A stretch of 64,000 nucleotides of DNA from Pseudomonas sp. PDNC002. Its GTDB lineage: Bacteria; Pseudomonadota; Gammaproteobacteria; Pseudomonadales; Pseudomonadaceae. How positions within the stretch are numbered: position 1 is the stretch's first letter; the number at the start of each line of letters is the position of its first letter. Location of the stretch: NCBI RefSeq assembly GCF_016919445.1, contig NZ_CP070356.1, forward strand, positions 3,008,001 through 3,072,000. The letters are read 5' to 3'. Both the position numbers and the translations under genes were made by a program. Below the pieces are notes generated by a model, which saw nothing but the letters and a program-made list of their open reading frames with translations, did not search any database and was not told the DNA's origin. Of this stretch, positions 55,017-63,438 are shown piece after piece.

Positions 55017-55650
55017 CGCCCTCACCCTAACCCTCTCCCGAAGGGAGAGGGGATTGTCCTGAGCGCTCGGGTAGCCCCGTGTCAGTCGGCGAACACCAAC
55101 GCTTCGTACCGGACAGCATCAACGCTTCCTGCCGTATGGCATCAACGCTTCCTACCGGACAACACCCACGCTTCCTTTGGCACGGATGGCTCCCTCTCCC
55201 TCTGGGAGAGGGGGGAGGCAGCTTTCGGTGGGCAGTGAGGCTTGCCTGGGAACGCCCTCACCCTAACCCTCTCCCGAAGGGAGAGGGGACTGTCCTGAGC
55301 AACCGGGTAGCTCCGTGCCAGCCGGCTATCACCAACGCTTCGTACCGGACAACACCCACGCTTCCTTTGGCACGGATGGCGCCCTCTCCCGCTGGGAGAG
55401 GGCGGGGCAGCTTTCGATGGGCAGTGAGGCTCACCTGGGAGCGCCCTCACCCTAACCCTCTCCCGAAGGGAGAGGGGACTGTCCTGAGCACCCGGGTAGC
55501 CCCGTGTCAGCCGGCGAACACCAACGCTTCGTACCGGACAGCACCAACGCTTCCTACCGGATTGCATCAACGTTTCCTACCGGATAGCACCCACGCTTCC
55601 TTTGGCACGGATGGCTCCCTCTCCCTCTGGGAGAGGGCTGGGGTGAGGGC
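55017..55650. repeat. Irregular tandem repeats between fliK and fliL
   Basis: CCTCACCCTAACCCTCTCCC followed by GAAGGGAGAGGGG recurs at 55019, 55257 and 55447 (spacings 238 and 190). Each copy is followed by CCGGGTAGCCCCGTGTCAGC-like sequence, runs of short CAACGCTTCCTACCGGA repeats (about 17-19 bases each, varying in number) and a second CCCTCTGGGAGAGGG palindrome. The difference in spacing comes from the number of short repeats. No gene is seen in 54974-55920. Confidence 0.9.
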
Positions 55651-55676
55651 ATTTCCCGAGCACCAAGCATTCCCAG

Positions 55677-55745
55677 GTTCGCGAGCAAGCTCGCTCCTAC
55701 CAAAGCGGAACGACTTTACCTGTAGGAGCAAGCTTGCTCGCGAAC
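55677..55745. repeat. Inverted REP pair upstream of fliL
   Basis: GTTCGCGAGCAAGCTCGCTC and CTAC (55677-55700), a 21-base spacer, then GTAGGAGCAAGCTTGCTCGC and GAAC (55722-55745). The arms are nearly perfect inverted copies, so the RNA could fold into a long hairpin. It is 110 bases before the fliL sigma-54 site. Confidence 0.85.
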
Positions 55746-55854
55746 CGCCCTAAGATCTGATCTCCACGGTGCACAGGAAAATTCTTGCGCTCCCCGTGAC
55801 ATCCTCCGTCTAGCCTGTAATATCCGCGGCGGCGCCAGTAGGACTCTTCCAAGC

Positions 55855-55870
55855 TGGCACAGCCCTTGCT
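55855..55870 (+). promoter_or_regulatory. Sigma-54 promoter of fliLMNOPQR-flhB
   Basis: TGGCAC-AGCCC-TTGCT, full consensus match, 50 bases before the fliL start. Confidence 0.92.
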
Positions 55871-55920
55871 GATACCCCCTGTATCAGCGCATCGCGCCGG
55901 AATAGTGACGGATTATTGGC

Positions 55921-56448
55921 ATGGCCAAGAAAGAACAGACGCCTCCGCTTCCCGATGGACAGGCGCCCGGAAAGGGCAAGCTGAAGCTCATCATCATTAT
56001 CGTCCTGGCCTTCCTGCTGGCAGTCGGTGCTTCGGTGGGGGGCACCTGGTTCTTCCTCAACAAGAACGCCAAGCCCGCCGAGTCCGAGTCCGAGGCGAAG
56101 GCCGAAGAACATGCCGTGCCGACGAAGCAGCAGGCGATCTACGAGATTCTCGCGCCGTCCTTCGTGGTCAACTTCAACCAGAACGGCCGCCAGCGTTATC
56201 TTCAGGTGGCCGTCGCCCTGATGGGCCGCGACCAGGCGCAGATGGACGCCCTGCGCGAACAGATGCCGCTGGTGCGCAACCAACTGGTGATGCTGTTCTC
56301 CAGTCAGAATTTCGACACGCTGGTGACGCCGGTGGGCAAGGAGATGCTGCGTCAGCAGGCGACCTCCAGTCTTCAGGAACTGGCGAAGAAGGCGACCGGT
56401 CAGTTGACCGTGGAGCAAGTGCTTTTCACCAACTTCGTATTGCAGTAG
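55921..56448 (+). CDS. fliL: Flagellar basal body-associated protein FliL
   Basis: The protein has 175 residues: a short cytoplasmic tail, one membrane segment (LKLIIIIVLAFLLAVGASVG, near 20-40), a linker, and a periplasmic FliL domain (FVVNFNQNGRQRYLQVAVAL near 80, ending VLFTNFVLQ). It supports stator function and torque. The start has no strong ribosome site; the ATG at 55921 follows GGATTATTGGC. First gene of the export operon. Confidence 0.94.
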   Translation: MAKKEQTPPLPDGQAPGKGKLKLIIIIVLAFLLAVGASVGGTWFFLNKNAKPAESESEAKAEEHAVPTKQQAIYEILAPSFVVNFNQNGRQRYLQVAVALMGRDQAQMDALREQMPLVRNQLVMLFSSQNFDTLVTPVGKEMLRQQATSSLQELAKKATGQLTVEQVLFTNFVLQ

Positions 56449-56457
56449 GTACCCGCC

Positions 56458-57429
56458 ATGGCCATGCAGGATCTACTTTCCCAGGATGAGATCGACGCGC
56501 TGTTGCACGGCGTCGACGACGGCCTGGTGGAAACCGAGTCCGACGTCGAGCCGGGGGCGATCAAGTCCTACGACCTGACCAGTCAGGACCGCATCGTCCG
56601 GGGCCGCATGCCGACCCTGGAGATGATCAACGAGCGGTTCGCCCGCTACACCCGCATCAGCATGTTCAACCTGCTGCGCCGCTCGGCGGATGTCGCCGTG
56701 GGCGGCGTGCAGGTGATGAAGTTCGGCGAGTACGTGCATTCGCTGTACGTGCCCACCAGCCTCAACCTGGTGAAGATGAAGCCGCTGCGCGGTACCGCGC
56801 TGTTCATCCTCGACGCCAAGCTGGTGTTCAAGCTGGTGGACAACTTCTTCGGCGGTGACGGGCGTCACGCCAAGATCGAGGGTCGCGAGTTCACTCCCAC
56901 CGAGCTGCGCGTGGTGCGGATGGTCATCGAGCAGGCCTTCGTCGACCTCGCCGAGGCTTGGCACGCGGTGATGCCGATCACCTTCGAGTACGTGAACTCC
57001 GAGGTGAACCCGGCGATGGCCAACATCGTCAGCCCCAGCGAAGTGGTGGTGGTCTCTACCTTCCACATCGAGCTCGATGGCGGCGGCGGCGACCTGCACA
57101 TCACCCTGCCGTACGCGATGATCGAACCGATCCGCGAGATGCTCGACGCCGGCTTCCAGTCCGACGTGGACGACCAGGACGAGCGCTGGATCAACGCCCT
57201 GCGCGAAGACATCCTCGACGTCAGCGTGCCGCTGGGCGCCACCGTCGTGCGCCGCCAGCTCAAGCTGCGCGACATCCTGCACATGCAGCCGGGCGACGTG
57301 ATTCCGGTGGAGTTGCCGGAGCACATGATCATGCGCGCCAACGGCGTGCCTTCCTTCAAGGTCAAGCTGGGTTCGCACAAGGGCAACCTGGCCTTGCAGA
57401 TTCTCGATCCGCTCCAGCGCCCGCGCTGA
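56458..57429 (+). CDS. fliM: Flagellar motor switch protein FliM
   Basis: The 323-residue protein has the CheY-P binding peptide LSQDEIDALL at 7-16, a middle domain that contacts FliG (GGVQVMKFGEYVHSLYVPTS near 82), and the C-terminal SpoA domain (near 245-315, with VPLGATVVRRQLKLRDILHM). It is the part of the C ring that receives the chemotaxis signal. Confidence 0.97.
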   Translation: MAMQDLLSQDEIDALLHGVDDGLVETESDVEPGAIKSYDLTSQDRIVRGRMPTLEMINERFARYTRISMFNLLRRSADVAVGGVQVMKFGEYVHSLYVPTSLNLVKMKPLRGTALFILDAKLVFKLVDNFFGGDGRHAKIEGREFTPTELRVVRMVIEQAFVDLAEAWHAVMPITFEYVNSEVNPAMANIVSPSEVVVVSTFHIELDGGGGDLHITLPYAMIEPIREMLDAGFQSDVDDQDERWINALREDILDVSVPLGATVVRRQLKLRDILHMQPGDVIPVELPEHMIMRANGVPSFKVKLGSHKGNLALQILDPLQRPR

Positions 57430-57451
57430 GCGAATCCCAAGAGGACACACC

Positions 57452-57919
57452 ATGTCAGACGAAGAAAACGTAACCCCAGAAGAACAGGCGCTGGCCGACG
57501 AATGGGCCGCGGCGCTCTCCGAATCGGGTGACGCCAACCAGGACGACATCGACGCGATGATGGCCAGCGCCGCCGCTCCGGCCGTGCCCGCCGCGCCGCG
57601 CGCGCCCATGGAAGAGTTCGGCATGGCGCCCAAGGCGCCGACCATCGCCGGTCTGGAAGGCCCCAACCTGGACGTGATCCTGGACATTCCGGTGACCATT
57701 TCCATGGAGGTCGGCCACACCGACATCAGCATCCGCAACCTGCTGCAGCTCAACCAGGGCTCGGTGATCGAACTCGATCGCCTGGCCGGCGAGCCGCTGG
57801 ACGTGCTGGTCAACGGCACCCTGATCGCCCACGGCGAAGTGGTGGTGGTGAACGAGAAGTTCGGCATCCGCCTCACCGACGTGATCAGTCCCAGCGAACG
57901 CATCAAGAAGCTGCGCTGA
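57452..57919 (+). CDS. fliN: Flagellar motor switch protein FliN
   Basis: The 155-residue protein has an acidic, alanine-rich N-terminal half (1-65) and the C-terminal SpoA domain (NLDVILDIPVTISMEVGHTD near 71, then VVNEKFGIRLTDVISPSERI). It forms the base of the C ring and docks FliH. AAGAGGACACACC precedes the ATG. Confidence 0.96.
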   Translation: MSDEENVTPEEQALADEWAAALSESGDANQDDIDAMMASAAAPAVPAAPRAPMEEFGMAPKAPTIAGLEGPNLDVILDIPVTISMEVGHTDISIRNLLQLNQGSVIELDRLAGEPLDVLVNGTLIAHGEVVVVNEKFGIRLTDVISPSERIKKLR

Positions 57920-57920
57920 C

Positions 57921-58400
57921 ATGGCCCGCCTGCTCGCGAAACTGTCTGCCCTGCCGCTGGCGGGGCTGTCCCTCCTGGCGCTGGCCGACGAGGCCGCCAA
58001 GGCGCCGACGTCCAACCCGGCCATCGTCCATGCCAGCTCCACGCCGAGCCTGATCACCGGCAGCGCCGGTGCCCAGCTGATGCAACTGCTGCTGGGCCTG
58101 GTGCTGGTGGTCGGCCTGATCTTCCTGCTCGCCTGGCTGGTGCGCCGCGTGCAGCAGGTCGGCCCGCGCAGCAACCAGGCGATCCGCCTGATCTCCAGCC
58201 AGGCCCTCGGCCCGCGCGACCGCCTGGTGCTGGTGCAGGTGGGCGAGGAGCAGGTCCTGCTGGGCCTGACTCCCGGTCGCATCACCCCGCTGCACGTCAT
58301 GCGCCAGCCGGTGCACGCCGCCGATTCGGAGCCCGCGCAGCCGGAATTCGCCCAGCGCCTGCTGGAATTGCTGAATAAGGACAAGGGCCGCCCGCAGTGA
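57921..58400 (+). CDS. fliO: Flagellar biosynthesis protein FliO
   Basis: The 159-residue protein starts one base after fliN. It has a hydrophobic leader (1-22), one clear membrane segment ([20 protein letters not shown] near 53-73), and a cytoplasmic domain with [20 protein letters not shown], the FliO signature. It helps assemble the FliP ring. Confidence 0.93.
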   Translation: MARLLAKLSALPLAGLSLLALADEAAKAPTSNPAIVHASSTPSLITGSAGAQLMQLLLGLVLVVGLIFLLAWLVRRVQQVGPRSNQAIRLISSQALGPRDRLVLVQVGEEQVLLGLTPGRITPLHVMRQPVHAADSEPAQPEFAQRLLELLNKDKGRPQ

Positions 58401-59188
58401 CCCGTTTGCCGACTCTCTCCGACCTGATCGGCGCGCTCAAGCGTTTCGCGCCGCTGCTCCTGGCATTGCTCGCGCTCACCGCGCCGCAGGCCTTCGCCGC
58501 CGATCCGACGCAGCTGACGGCAATCACCGTGACCACCAACGCCCAGGGTCAGCAGGAGTATTCGGTCAGCCTGCAGATCCTGCTGATCATGACCGCGCTG
58601 AGCTTCATTCCGGCGTTCGTCATGCTGATGACCAGCTTCACCCGGATCATCATCGTCTTCTCCATCCTGCGCCAGGCGCTGGGCCTGCAGAGCACGCCGT
58701 CGAACCAGGTGCTGATCGGCCTGGCGATGTTCCTGACGCTGTTCGTGATGGCGCCGGTGTTCGACAAGATCAACAGCACCGCGCTGCAGCCGTACCTCAA
58801 CGAACAGATTCCGGCTCAGGAAGCGATTACCCGCGCGGAAGTGCCACTCAAGGCCTTCATGCTGGCGCAGACCCGCCAGTCGGACCTGGAGCTGTTCGTG
58901 CGGCTGTCCAAGCGCACCGATATCCAGAGCGCCGACGCCACGCCCCTGACCATTCTGGTGCCGGCGTTCGTCACTTCGGAGTTGAAGACCGCGTTCCAGA
59001 TCGGTTTCATGATCTTCATTCCGTTCCTGATCATCGACCTGGTGGTGTCCAGCGTGCTGATGGCGATGGGCATGATGATGCTCTCGCCGCTGATCATCTC
59101 GCTGCCGTTCAAGATCATGCTGTTCGTCCTGGTGGACGGCTGGGCGCTGATCATCGGCACGCTCGCCGGCAGTTTCGGGACGGTCTAG
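58397..59188 (+). CDS. fliP: Flagellar export gate protein FliP
   Basis: The protein has 263 residues from a GTG overlapping the fliO stop, with a cleavable leader (ending PQAFA) and four membrane segments. It has the FliP motifs [19 protein letters not shown] (near 73) and [20 protein letters not shown]. It forms the core channel with FliQ and FliR. The gene is followed by a 121 bp gap with a REP pair, in contrast to the tight packing of the rest of the operon. Confidence 0.96.
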   Translation: MTRLPTLSDLIGALKRFAPLLLALLALTAPQAFAADPTQLTAITVTTNAQGQQEYSVSLQILLIMTALSFIPAFVMLMTSFTRIIIVFSILRQALGLQSTPSNQVLIGLAMFLTLFVMAPVFDKINSTALQPYLNEQIPAQEAITRAEVPLKAFMLAQTRQSDLELFVRLSKRTDIQSADATPLTILVPAFVTSELKTAFQIGFMIFIPFLIIDLVVSSVLMAMGMMMLSPLIISLPFKIMLFVLVDGWALIIGTLAGSFGTV

Positions 59189-59207
59189 CGATGGTTCACT
59201 TTCCCTG

Positions 59208-59284
59208 TAGGAGCGAGCTTGCCCGCGAAGCTCTCGAGCGGCTGCGGTTCGCGAGCAAGGACTGGGCGTCCCCCTCGCTCCTGC
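59208..59284. repeat. REP-like inverted pair in the fliP-fliQ gap
   Basis: GTAGGAGCGAGCTTGCCCGC (59208 on) and a partly degraded inverted copy (TTCGCGAGCAAGG ... CTCGCTCCTGC, 59249-59284) fill the gap inside the operon. The two arms can pair in the mRNA. Confidence 0.8.
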
Positions 59285-59309
59285 CCAAGCCTGAAAGAAC
59301 GGAGTCACC

Positions 59310-59579
59310 ATGACCCCCGAAGTCGCCGTCGACCTGTTCCGTGAAGCGCTCTGGCTGACCGCCGTGATGGTCGGCATCCTCGTGCTGCCCAGCCTGCTGG
59401 TGGGGCTGGTGGTGGCGATGTTCCAGGCCGCCACGCAGATCAACGAGCAGACCCTGAGCTTCCTGCCGCGCCTGCTGGTGGTGCTGCTGACCCTGATCGT
59501 GCTGGGCCCCTGGTTGCTGCGGCAGCTGATGGAGTACACCCAGTCGCTGATCACCAGCATCCCGACGCTGATCGGCTGA
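59310..59579 (+). CDS. fliQ: Flagellar export gate protein FliQ
   Basis: The 89-residue protein has two membrane segments and the FliQ pattern (MVGILVLPSLLVGLVVAMFQ, then AATQINEQTLSFLPRLL). It is part of the FliPQR channel. The start follows ACGGAGTCACC. The stop overlaps the start of fliR by one base. Confidence 0.96.
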   Translation: MTPEVAVDLFREALWLTAVMVGILVLPSLLVGLVVAMFQAATQINEQTLSFLPRLLVVLLTLIVLGPWLLRQLMEYTQSLITSIPTLIG

Positions 59580-60355
59580 TGCTCGACCTCACCAACGCGC
59601 AGATCGGCGGCTGGATCGGGGCCTTCCTGTTCCCGCTGTTCCGTATCGCCGCGATGCTGATGGTGATGCCGATCATCGGCACGCAACTGGTGCCGACCCG
59701 CGTGCGCCTGTACCTCTCCGTGGCGATCGCCGTGGCGCTGGTGCCCAACCTGCCGCCAATGCCGCAGGTGGACGCGCTGAGCCTCAAGGCGATGGTCTAC
59801 ATCGCCCAGGAAATCCTCGTCGGCGCCATGCTCGGCTTCGTCCTGCAGCTGATGTTCCATGCCTTCGTCATCTCCGGGCAGATCATCTCCATGCAGATGG
59901 GCCTGGGATTCGCCTCCATGGTCGACCCCACCAACGGCATCTCGGTGCCGGTGCTGGGGCAGTTCTTCACCATGCTGGTGACGCTGCTGTTCCTTTCCAT
60001 GAACGGCCACCTGGTGGTGTTCGAGGTGCTGGCGGAAAGCTTCAACACGCTGCCGGTGGGCGAGGGGCTGTCGAGCAACCATTTCATCACCGTGGCCGGG
60101 AAGCTCGGCTGGGTCCTGGGTGCCGGCCTGATGATCGCCTTGCCGGCGATCACCGCGCTGCTGGTGGTCAACCTCGCGTTCGGCGCCATGACGCGCGCCG
60201 CGCCGCAGCTGAATATCTTCTCCATCGGTTTCCCCCTGACCCTGGTCATGGGGTTCGTCATTGTCTGGATTGGCAGTGCCGACATTCTGACTCAGTACCA
60301 GGCACTGGCCAGTGAAGGCCTGCGCCTGCTTCGCGAACTCGTGGGGGCCCGCTGA
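59579..60355 (+). CDS. fliR: Flagellar export gate protein FliR
   Basis: The 258-residue protein has six hydrophobic segments and conserved QIGGWIGAFLFPLFRIAAML near the start and GQIISMQMGLGFASMVDPTN near 99. It completes the FliPQR channel and binds FlhB. The stop overlaps the first base of flhB. Confidence 0.96.
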   Translation: MLDLTNAQIGGWIGAFLFPLFRIAAMLMVMPIIGTQLVPTRVRLYLSVAIAVALVPNLPPMPQVDALSLKAMVYIAQEILVGAMLGFVLQLMFHAFVISGQIISMQMGLGFASMVDPTNGISVPVLGQFFTMLVTLLFLSMNGHLVVFEVLAESFNTLPVGEGLSSNHFITVAGKLGWVLGAGLMIALPAITALLVVNLAFGAMTRAAPQLNIFSIGFPLTLVMGFVIVWIGSADILTQYQALASEGLRLLRELVGAR

Positions 60356-61491
60356 TGGCCGAGAACGACAGTAGCGAAGACAAGACGGAGGAACCTACAG
60401 AGAAACGGCGCCGCGACGCGCGCGAGAAAGGGCAGCTACCCAGGTCCAAGGAGCTGAACACCCTGGCCGTGCTGCTCGCCGGCGCCGGTGCGTTGCTGAT
60501 GTTCGGCGCCAGCCTGGCCGATGCGCTGATGCGCCTGATGCGCGGCAGCTTCGAGCTGGACCGGGCCACGGTGATGAATAGCGAAAGCATGCTCAACCTG
60601 CTCATCGAGGGCGCGAAGATCGGTGCCGACGGCGTCTGGCCGATCCTCGCGGTGCTGCTCGTCGCGGCGCTGGTCGGTCCGGTGGCGCTGGGCGGCTGGC
60701 TGTTCTCCGCCGAGGCGCTGGCGCCCAAGTTCAGCCGGATGAACCCCCTGGCCGGGCTCAAGCGCATGTTCTCGCTGCGCTCGCTGACCGAGCTGCTCAA
60801 GGCGCTCGCCAAGTTCGCGCTGGTGCTGATCGTCGCGATCCTTGTGCTCAAGTCCGACCAGGACGATCTGCTGGCGATGTCCCACGAGCCGCTGGAACAG
60901 GCCATGATCCACAGCGCCAAGGTGGTGGGTTGGAGCGCCTTCTGGCTGGCCTGTAGCATCATCTTCATCGCCGCCGCGGACGTGCCCTTCCAGCTCTGGG
61001 ACAACCGCAAGAAGCTGATGATGACCAAGCAGGAGGTCAAGGACGAGTACAAGGACTCCGAGGGCAAGCCGGAGGTCAAGGCCAAGGTCCGCCAGATGCA
61101 GCGCGAGATGGCCAACCGGCGGATGATGCAGGCGGTGCCCCAGGCCGACGTGGTCATCACCAACCCGACGCACTTCGCCGTGGCGTTGCAGTACGACGCG
61201 GAGAAGGGCGGGGCGCCCAGGCTGCTGGCCAAGGGCAACGACTTCATGGCGCTGAAGATTCGCGAGATCGCCCAGGAGCACAAGGTCACGGTGCTCGAAT
61301 CGCCGGCGCTGGCGCGGGCGGTGTACTACTCCACCGAGCTGGACCACGAGATTCCTGCCGGCCTCTACCTGGCTGTCGCCCAGGTGCTGGCCTATGTCTA
61401 CCAGCTCAAGCAGTACCGCGCCGGCAAGGGCAAGCGCCCCGGCCCGATGCCGGACCTGCCGATTCCGCCGGACCTGCGTCGCGACGAGTGA
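60355..61491 (+). CDS. flhB: Flagellar export switch protein FlhB
   Basis: The 378-residue protein has a charged N-terminus (SSEDKTEEPTEKRRRDAREK), four membrane segments up to about 210, and a cytoplasmic domain with the autocleavage motif NPTH at 270-273. Cleavage between N270 and P271 changes export from rod/hook to filament proteins together with FliK. It ends the fliL operon. Confidence 0.97.
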   Translation: MAENDSSEDKTEEPTEKRRRDAREKGQLPRSKELNTLAVLLAGAGALLMFGASLADALMRLMRGSFELDRATVMNSESMLNLLIEGAKIGADGVWPILAVLLVAALVGPVALGGWLFSAEALAPKFSRMNPLAGLKRMFSLRSLTELLKALAKFALVLIVAILVLKSDQDDLLAMSHEPLEQAMIHSAKVVGWSAFWLACSIIFIAAADVPFQLWDNRKKLMMTKQEVKDEYKDSEGKPEVKAKVRQMQREMANRRMMQAVPQADVVITNPTHFAVALQYDAEKGGAPRLLAKGNDFMALKIREIAQEHKVTVLESPALARAVYYSTELDHEIPAGLYLAVAQVLAYVYQLKQYRAGKGKRPGPMPDLPIPPDLRRDE

Positions 61492-61579
61492 CGGCATCGG
61501 CTGCGCGCAACACCGCGTTGTACTAGCATCGGCACCTTCATCCGGATCGCATCCACGCCAGGAGGCACAGACGATCGTC

Positions 61580-62011
61580 ATGGAAAGCTCCGTCCGCGAC
61601 CGGCGTATTGCCGCCGTCATTCCCCTCGCCGCGCTGCTGGCGGTCCTCCTGAGCTTCTGGTCGCTGCCCTTCCTGGCGCTGGCCTGGCTGCTGTCGCGTC
61701 GCAAGGCGCCAGCGCTGGTTCGCGAAGTGATGCTGCGAGTGATCGATCTGTTCCTTTCGCTGCTGAACCTCGCCCTCGCGGCAGGCCTCGTGTTCGCCGC
61801 GCTGGATGTGGTGGCGAGGGACGGCGAGATCGAACGGCTCGCGCTGATCAATCGCCTGCTGCTCTCCTTCCTCTCGGTGGTGCTCGATATCTACGGCGCC
61901 GTCAGCCTGGTCTTTTCCAGCGTCCGGGCCTGGCGTGGCCAACTGCATGATCCGAAGCTGTCCATGGGAATCCTTCAGGCCCTGCGCGGGCGCCGGCAGG
62001 TGGCCGTCTGA
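61580..62011 (+). CDS. Small membrane protein between flhB and flhA
   Basis: The 143-residue protein has three or four hydrophobic segments (AAVIPLAALLAVLLSFWSLP near 11, FLSLLNLALAAGLVFAALDV near 60, and LLLSFLSVVLDIYGAVSLVF near 89). I do not recognise a domain. A pair of conserved hypothetical genes occupies the same place in P. aeruginosa. Its stop overlaps the start of the TPM gene, so the two are probably translated together. The start at 61580 is the only good ATG, although GGAGG is 14 bases away. Confidence 0.7.
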   Translation: MESSVRDRRIAAVIPLAALLAVLLSFWSLPFLALAWLLSRRKAPALVREVMLRVIDLFLSLLNLALAAGLVFAALDVVARDGEIERLALINRLLLSFLSVVLDIYGAVSLVFSSVRAWRGQLHDPKLSMGILQALRGRRQVAV

Positions 62012-63297
62012 TGGGTATCTGGATACGTCATGCCTTCTGCCTGTGGATGCTGCTCGGCGCGGCCCTGATGCCTGCTGCGGCAACCGCTGCGGCGGCCGAT
62101 GAACCGGTGGCCGCCGTGACGGCTGTCGAAGCGGCGGGGGAGGAGTCTTCACCCGTCGTTCCCGTGCCTCGGCTGGAAAGCCCGGTCACCGACCTCACCG
62201 GCACGCTGGACGGCGACTGGATCGCCGCCATGCGCCAGCGCCTGCTGGCGCTGCAGCAGCGCAAGGGGGCGCAGGTCGCCGTGCTGATGGTCCCCAGCAC
62301 GGGCGAGGACAGCATCGAACAGTTCGCCACCCGAGTCTTCGAACAGTGGCGCCTGGGTCGCCAGGGTGTGGACGACGGCGTGCTGGTGCTGGTGGCGAAG
62401 AACGACCGGACGATGCGTATCGAGGTTGGCTACGGCCTGGAAGGCGCGATTCCTGACGTCGTCGCCGGGCGCATCATCCGGGAAAACATGGTTCCGGCCT
62501 TTCGCGAGGGCGATTTCGCCGGCGGCATCGAGCAGTCGGTGGACACCCTCGAGCGCCTGATCGATGGCGAAACCCTGCCGGAGGAGCAGCACGAAGGTGG
62601 CCTGACGCTCGAGGGCTGGTTGCTGCTGGTCGGGCTGGGTGTCGGCGCGGCGGCGGGCATCGCGTTGCGCCGGCGCTGGTTCAGTGTTCGTGTCGTGCTG
62701 CTGGTGTCGGCTGCCGTGGCGCTCCTGCTGGCCTTAAGTTCGGGCTGGAAGACCGCGCCGGTGCTGCTCTTCGTGCTGCTGTTCTGCCTGCTGATCGGCG
62801 GCGGTGTGGGGGCCGCGGCTGCCTCCTCGCGCAAGGCGGCCTGGGTGGTCGGCGGCATCATCGGGTATCTCGTGGCGCTGATGGTCACCGCCTCGTTCGT
62901 CGACGGTGGCGATGTCGCGCTCTATGGCCTGGCGGCGCCGATTGGCGGGACCGTTGCCCTGGTCTTCCTGTGCCTGCCATTCGTCCTGGCCTACAGCACC
63001 TGGAAGCGCAGCCGGCTGGAGTTCTGCATTCGCCTGGCGCTGGCGGGCGGGATCGCCGGGTTCGTCATCCACATCAGTGGCTTCCTGGAGTGGCCCTGGG
63101 CGTTTCCCGATTCGCTGGCGCTGATTCCGATGCTGTATTTCCCGATGCTGGTCGGCTTCCTCGCCGGGAACGGTTCGGGCTCGGGGTCCGGCTCGGATTC
63201 GAGCTCCGGCGGCGGCAGTTCGTCGTCCAGCGGTGGCGGCAGTTACTCCGGCGGCGGTGGTTCCAGCGGTGGTGGCGGCGCGTCCGGTAGCTGGTAA
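62011..63297 (+). CDS. TPM domain (YgcG family) membrane protein
   Basis: The protein has 428 residues. A signal peptide (ends near ATAAAA) is followed by a TPM domain (about 50-190, with LTGTLDGDWIAAMRQRLLAL and IEVGYGLEGAIPDVVAGRII). There are several membrane segments (about 205-385) and a Gly/Ser-rich tail (GGGSYSGGGGSSGGGGASG), as is usual for the family. TPM proteins are linked to membrane protein upkeep, such as photosystem repair in plants; the bacterial role is unclear. It is coupled to the previous gene by a one-base overlap. Confidence 0.8.
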   Translation: MGIWIRHAFCLWMLLGAALMPAAATAAAADEPVAAVTAVEAAGEESSPVVPVPRLESPVTDLTGTLDGDWIAAMRQRLLALQQRKGAQVAVLMVPSTGEDSIEQFATRVFEQWRLGRQGVDDGVLVLVAKNDRTMRIEVGYGLEGAIPDVVAGRIIRENMVPAFREGDFAGGIEQSVDTLERLIDGETLPEEQHEGGLTLEGWLLLVGLGVGAAAGIALRRRWFSVRVVLLVSAAVALLLALSSGWKTAPVLLFVLLFCLLIGGGVGAAAASSRKAAWVVGGIIGYLVALMVTASFVDGGDVALYGLAAPIGGTVALVFLCLPFVLAYSTWKRSRLEFCIRLALAGGIAGFVIHISGFLEWPWAFPDSLALIPMLYFPMLVGFLAGNGSGSGSGSDSSSGGGSSSSSGGGSYSGGGGSSGGGGASGSW

Positions 63298-63341
63298 CGC
63301 GCGCCGCTCTGCCTCAGGCATTTGCGCTCTTTCGAGAAAGT

Positions 63342-63357
63342 TGGAACGCTTCCTGCA
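63342..63357 (+). promoter_or_regulatory. Sigma-54 promoter candidate of flhA
   Basis: TGGAAC-GCTTC-CTGCA keeps the essential GG and GC with two mismatches, 82 bases before the flhA start. Confidence 0.55.
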
Positions 63358-63438
63358 AAACCTTGTGCGGACGCCACTCTCGGCGTCAAAAGTTTGTTCT
63401 GGTGGCCGGTTCGGCCACCTACGCGCAGGGGATATCGG

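Noticed and set aside
57455-60082. 875-codon minus-strand frame across fliN to fliR
   Set aside because: Antisense to five conserved flagellar genes, with His/Asp/Gln-rich nonsense composition.
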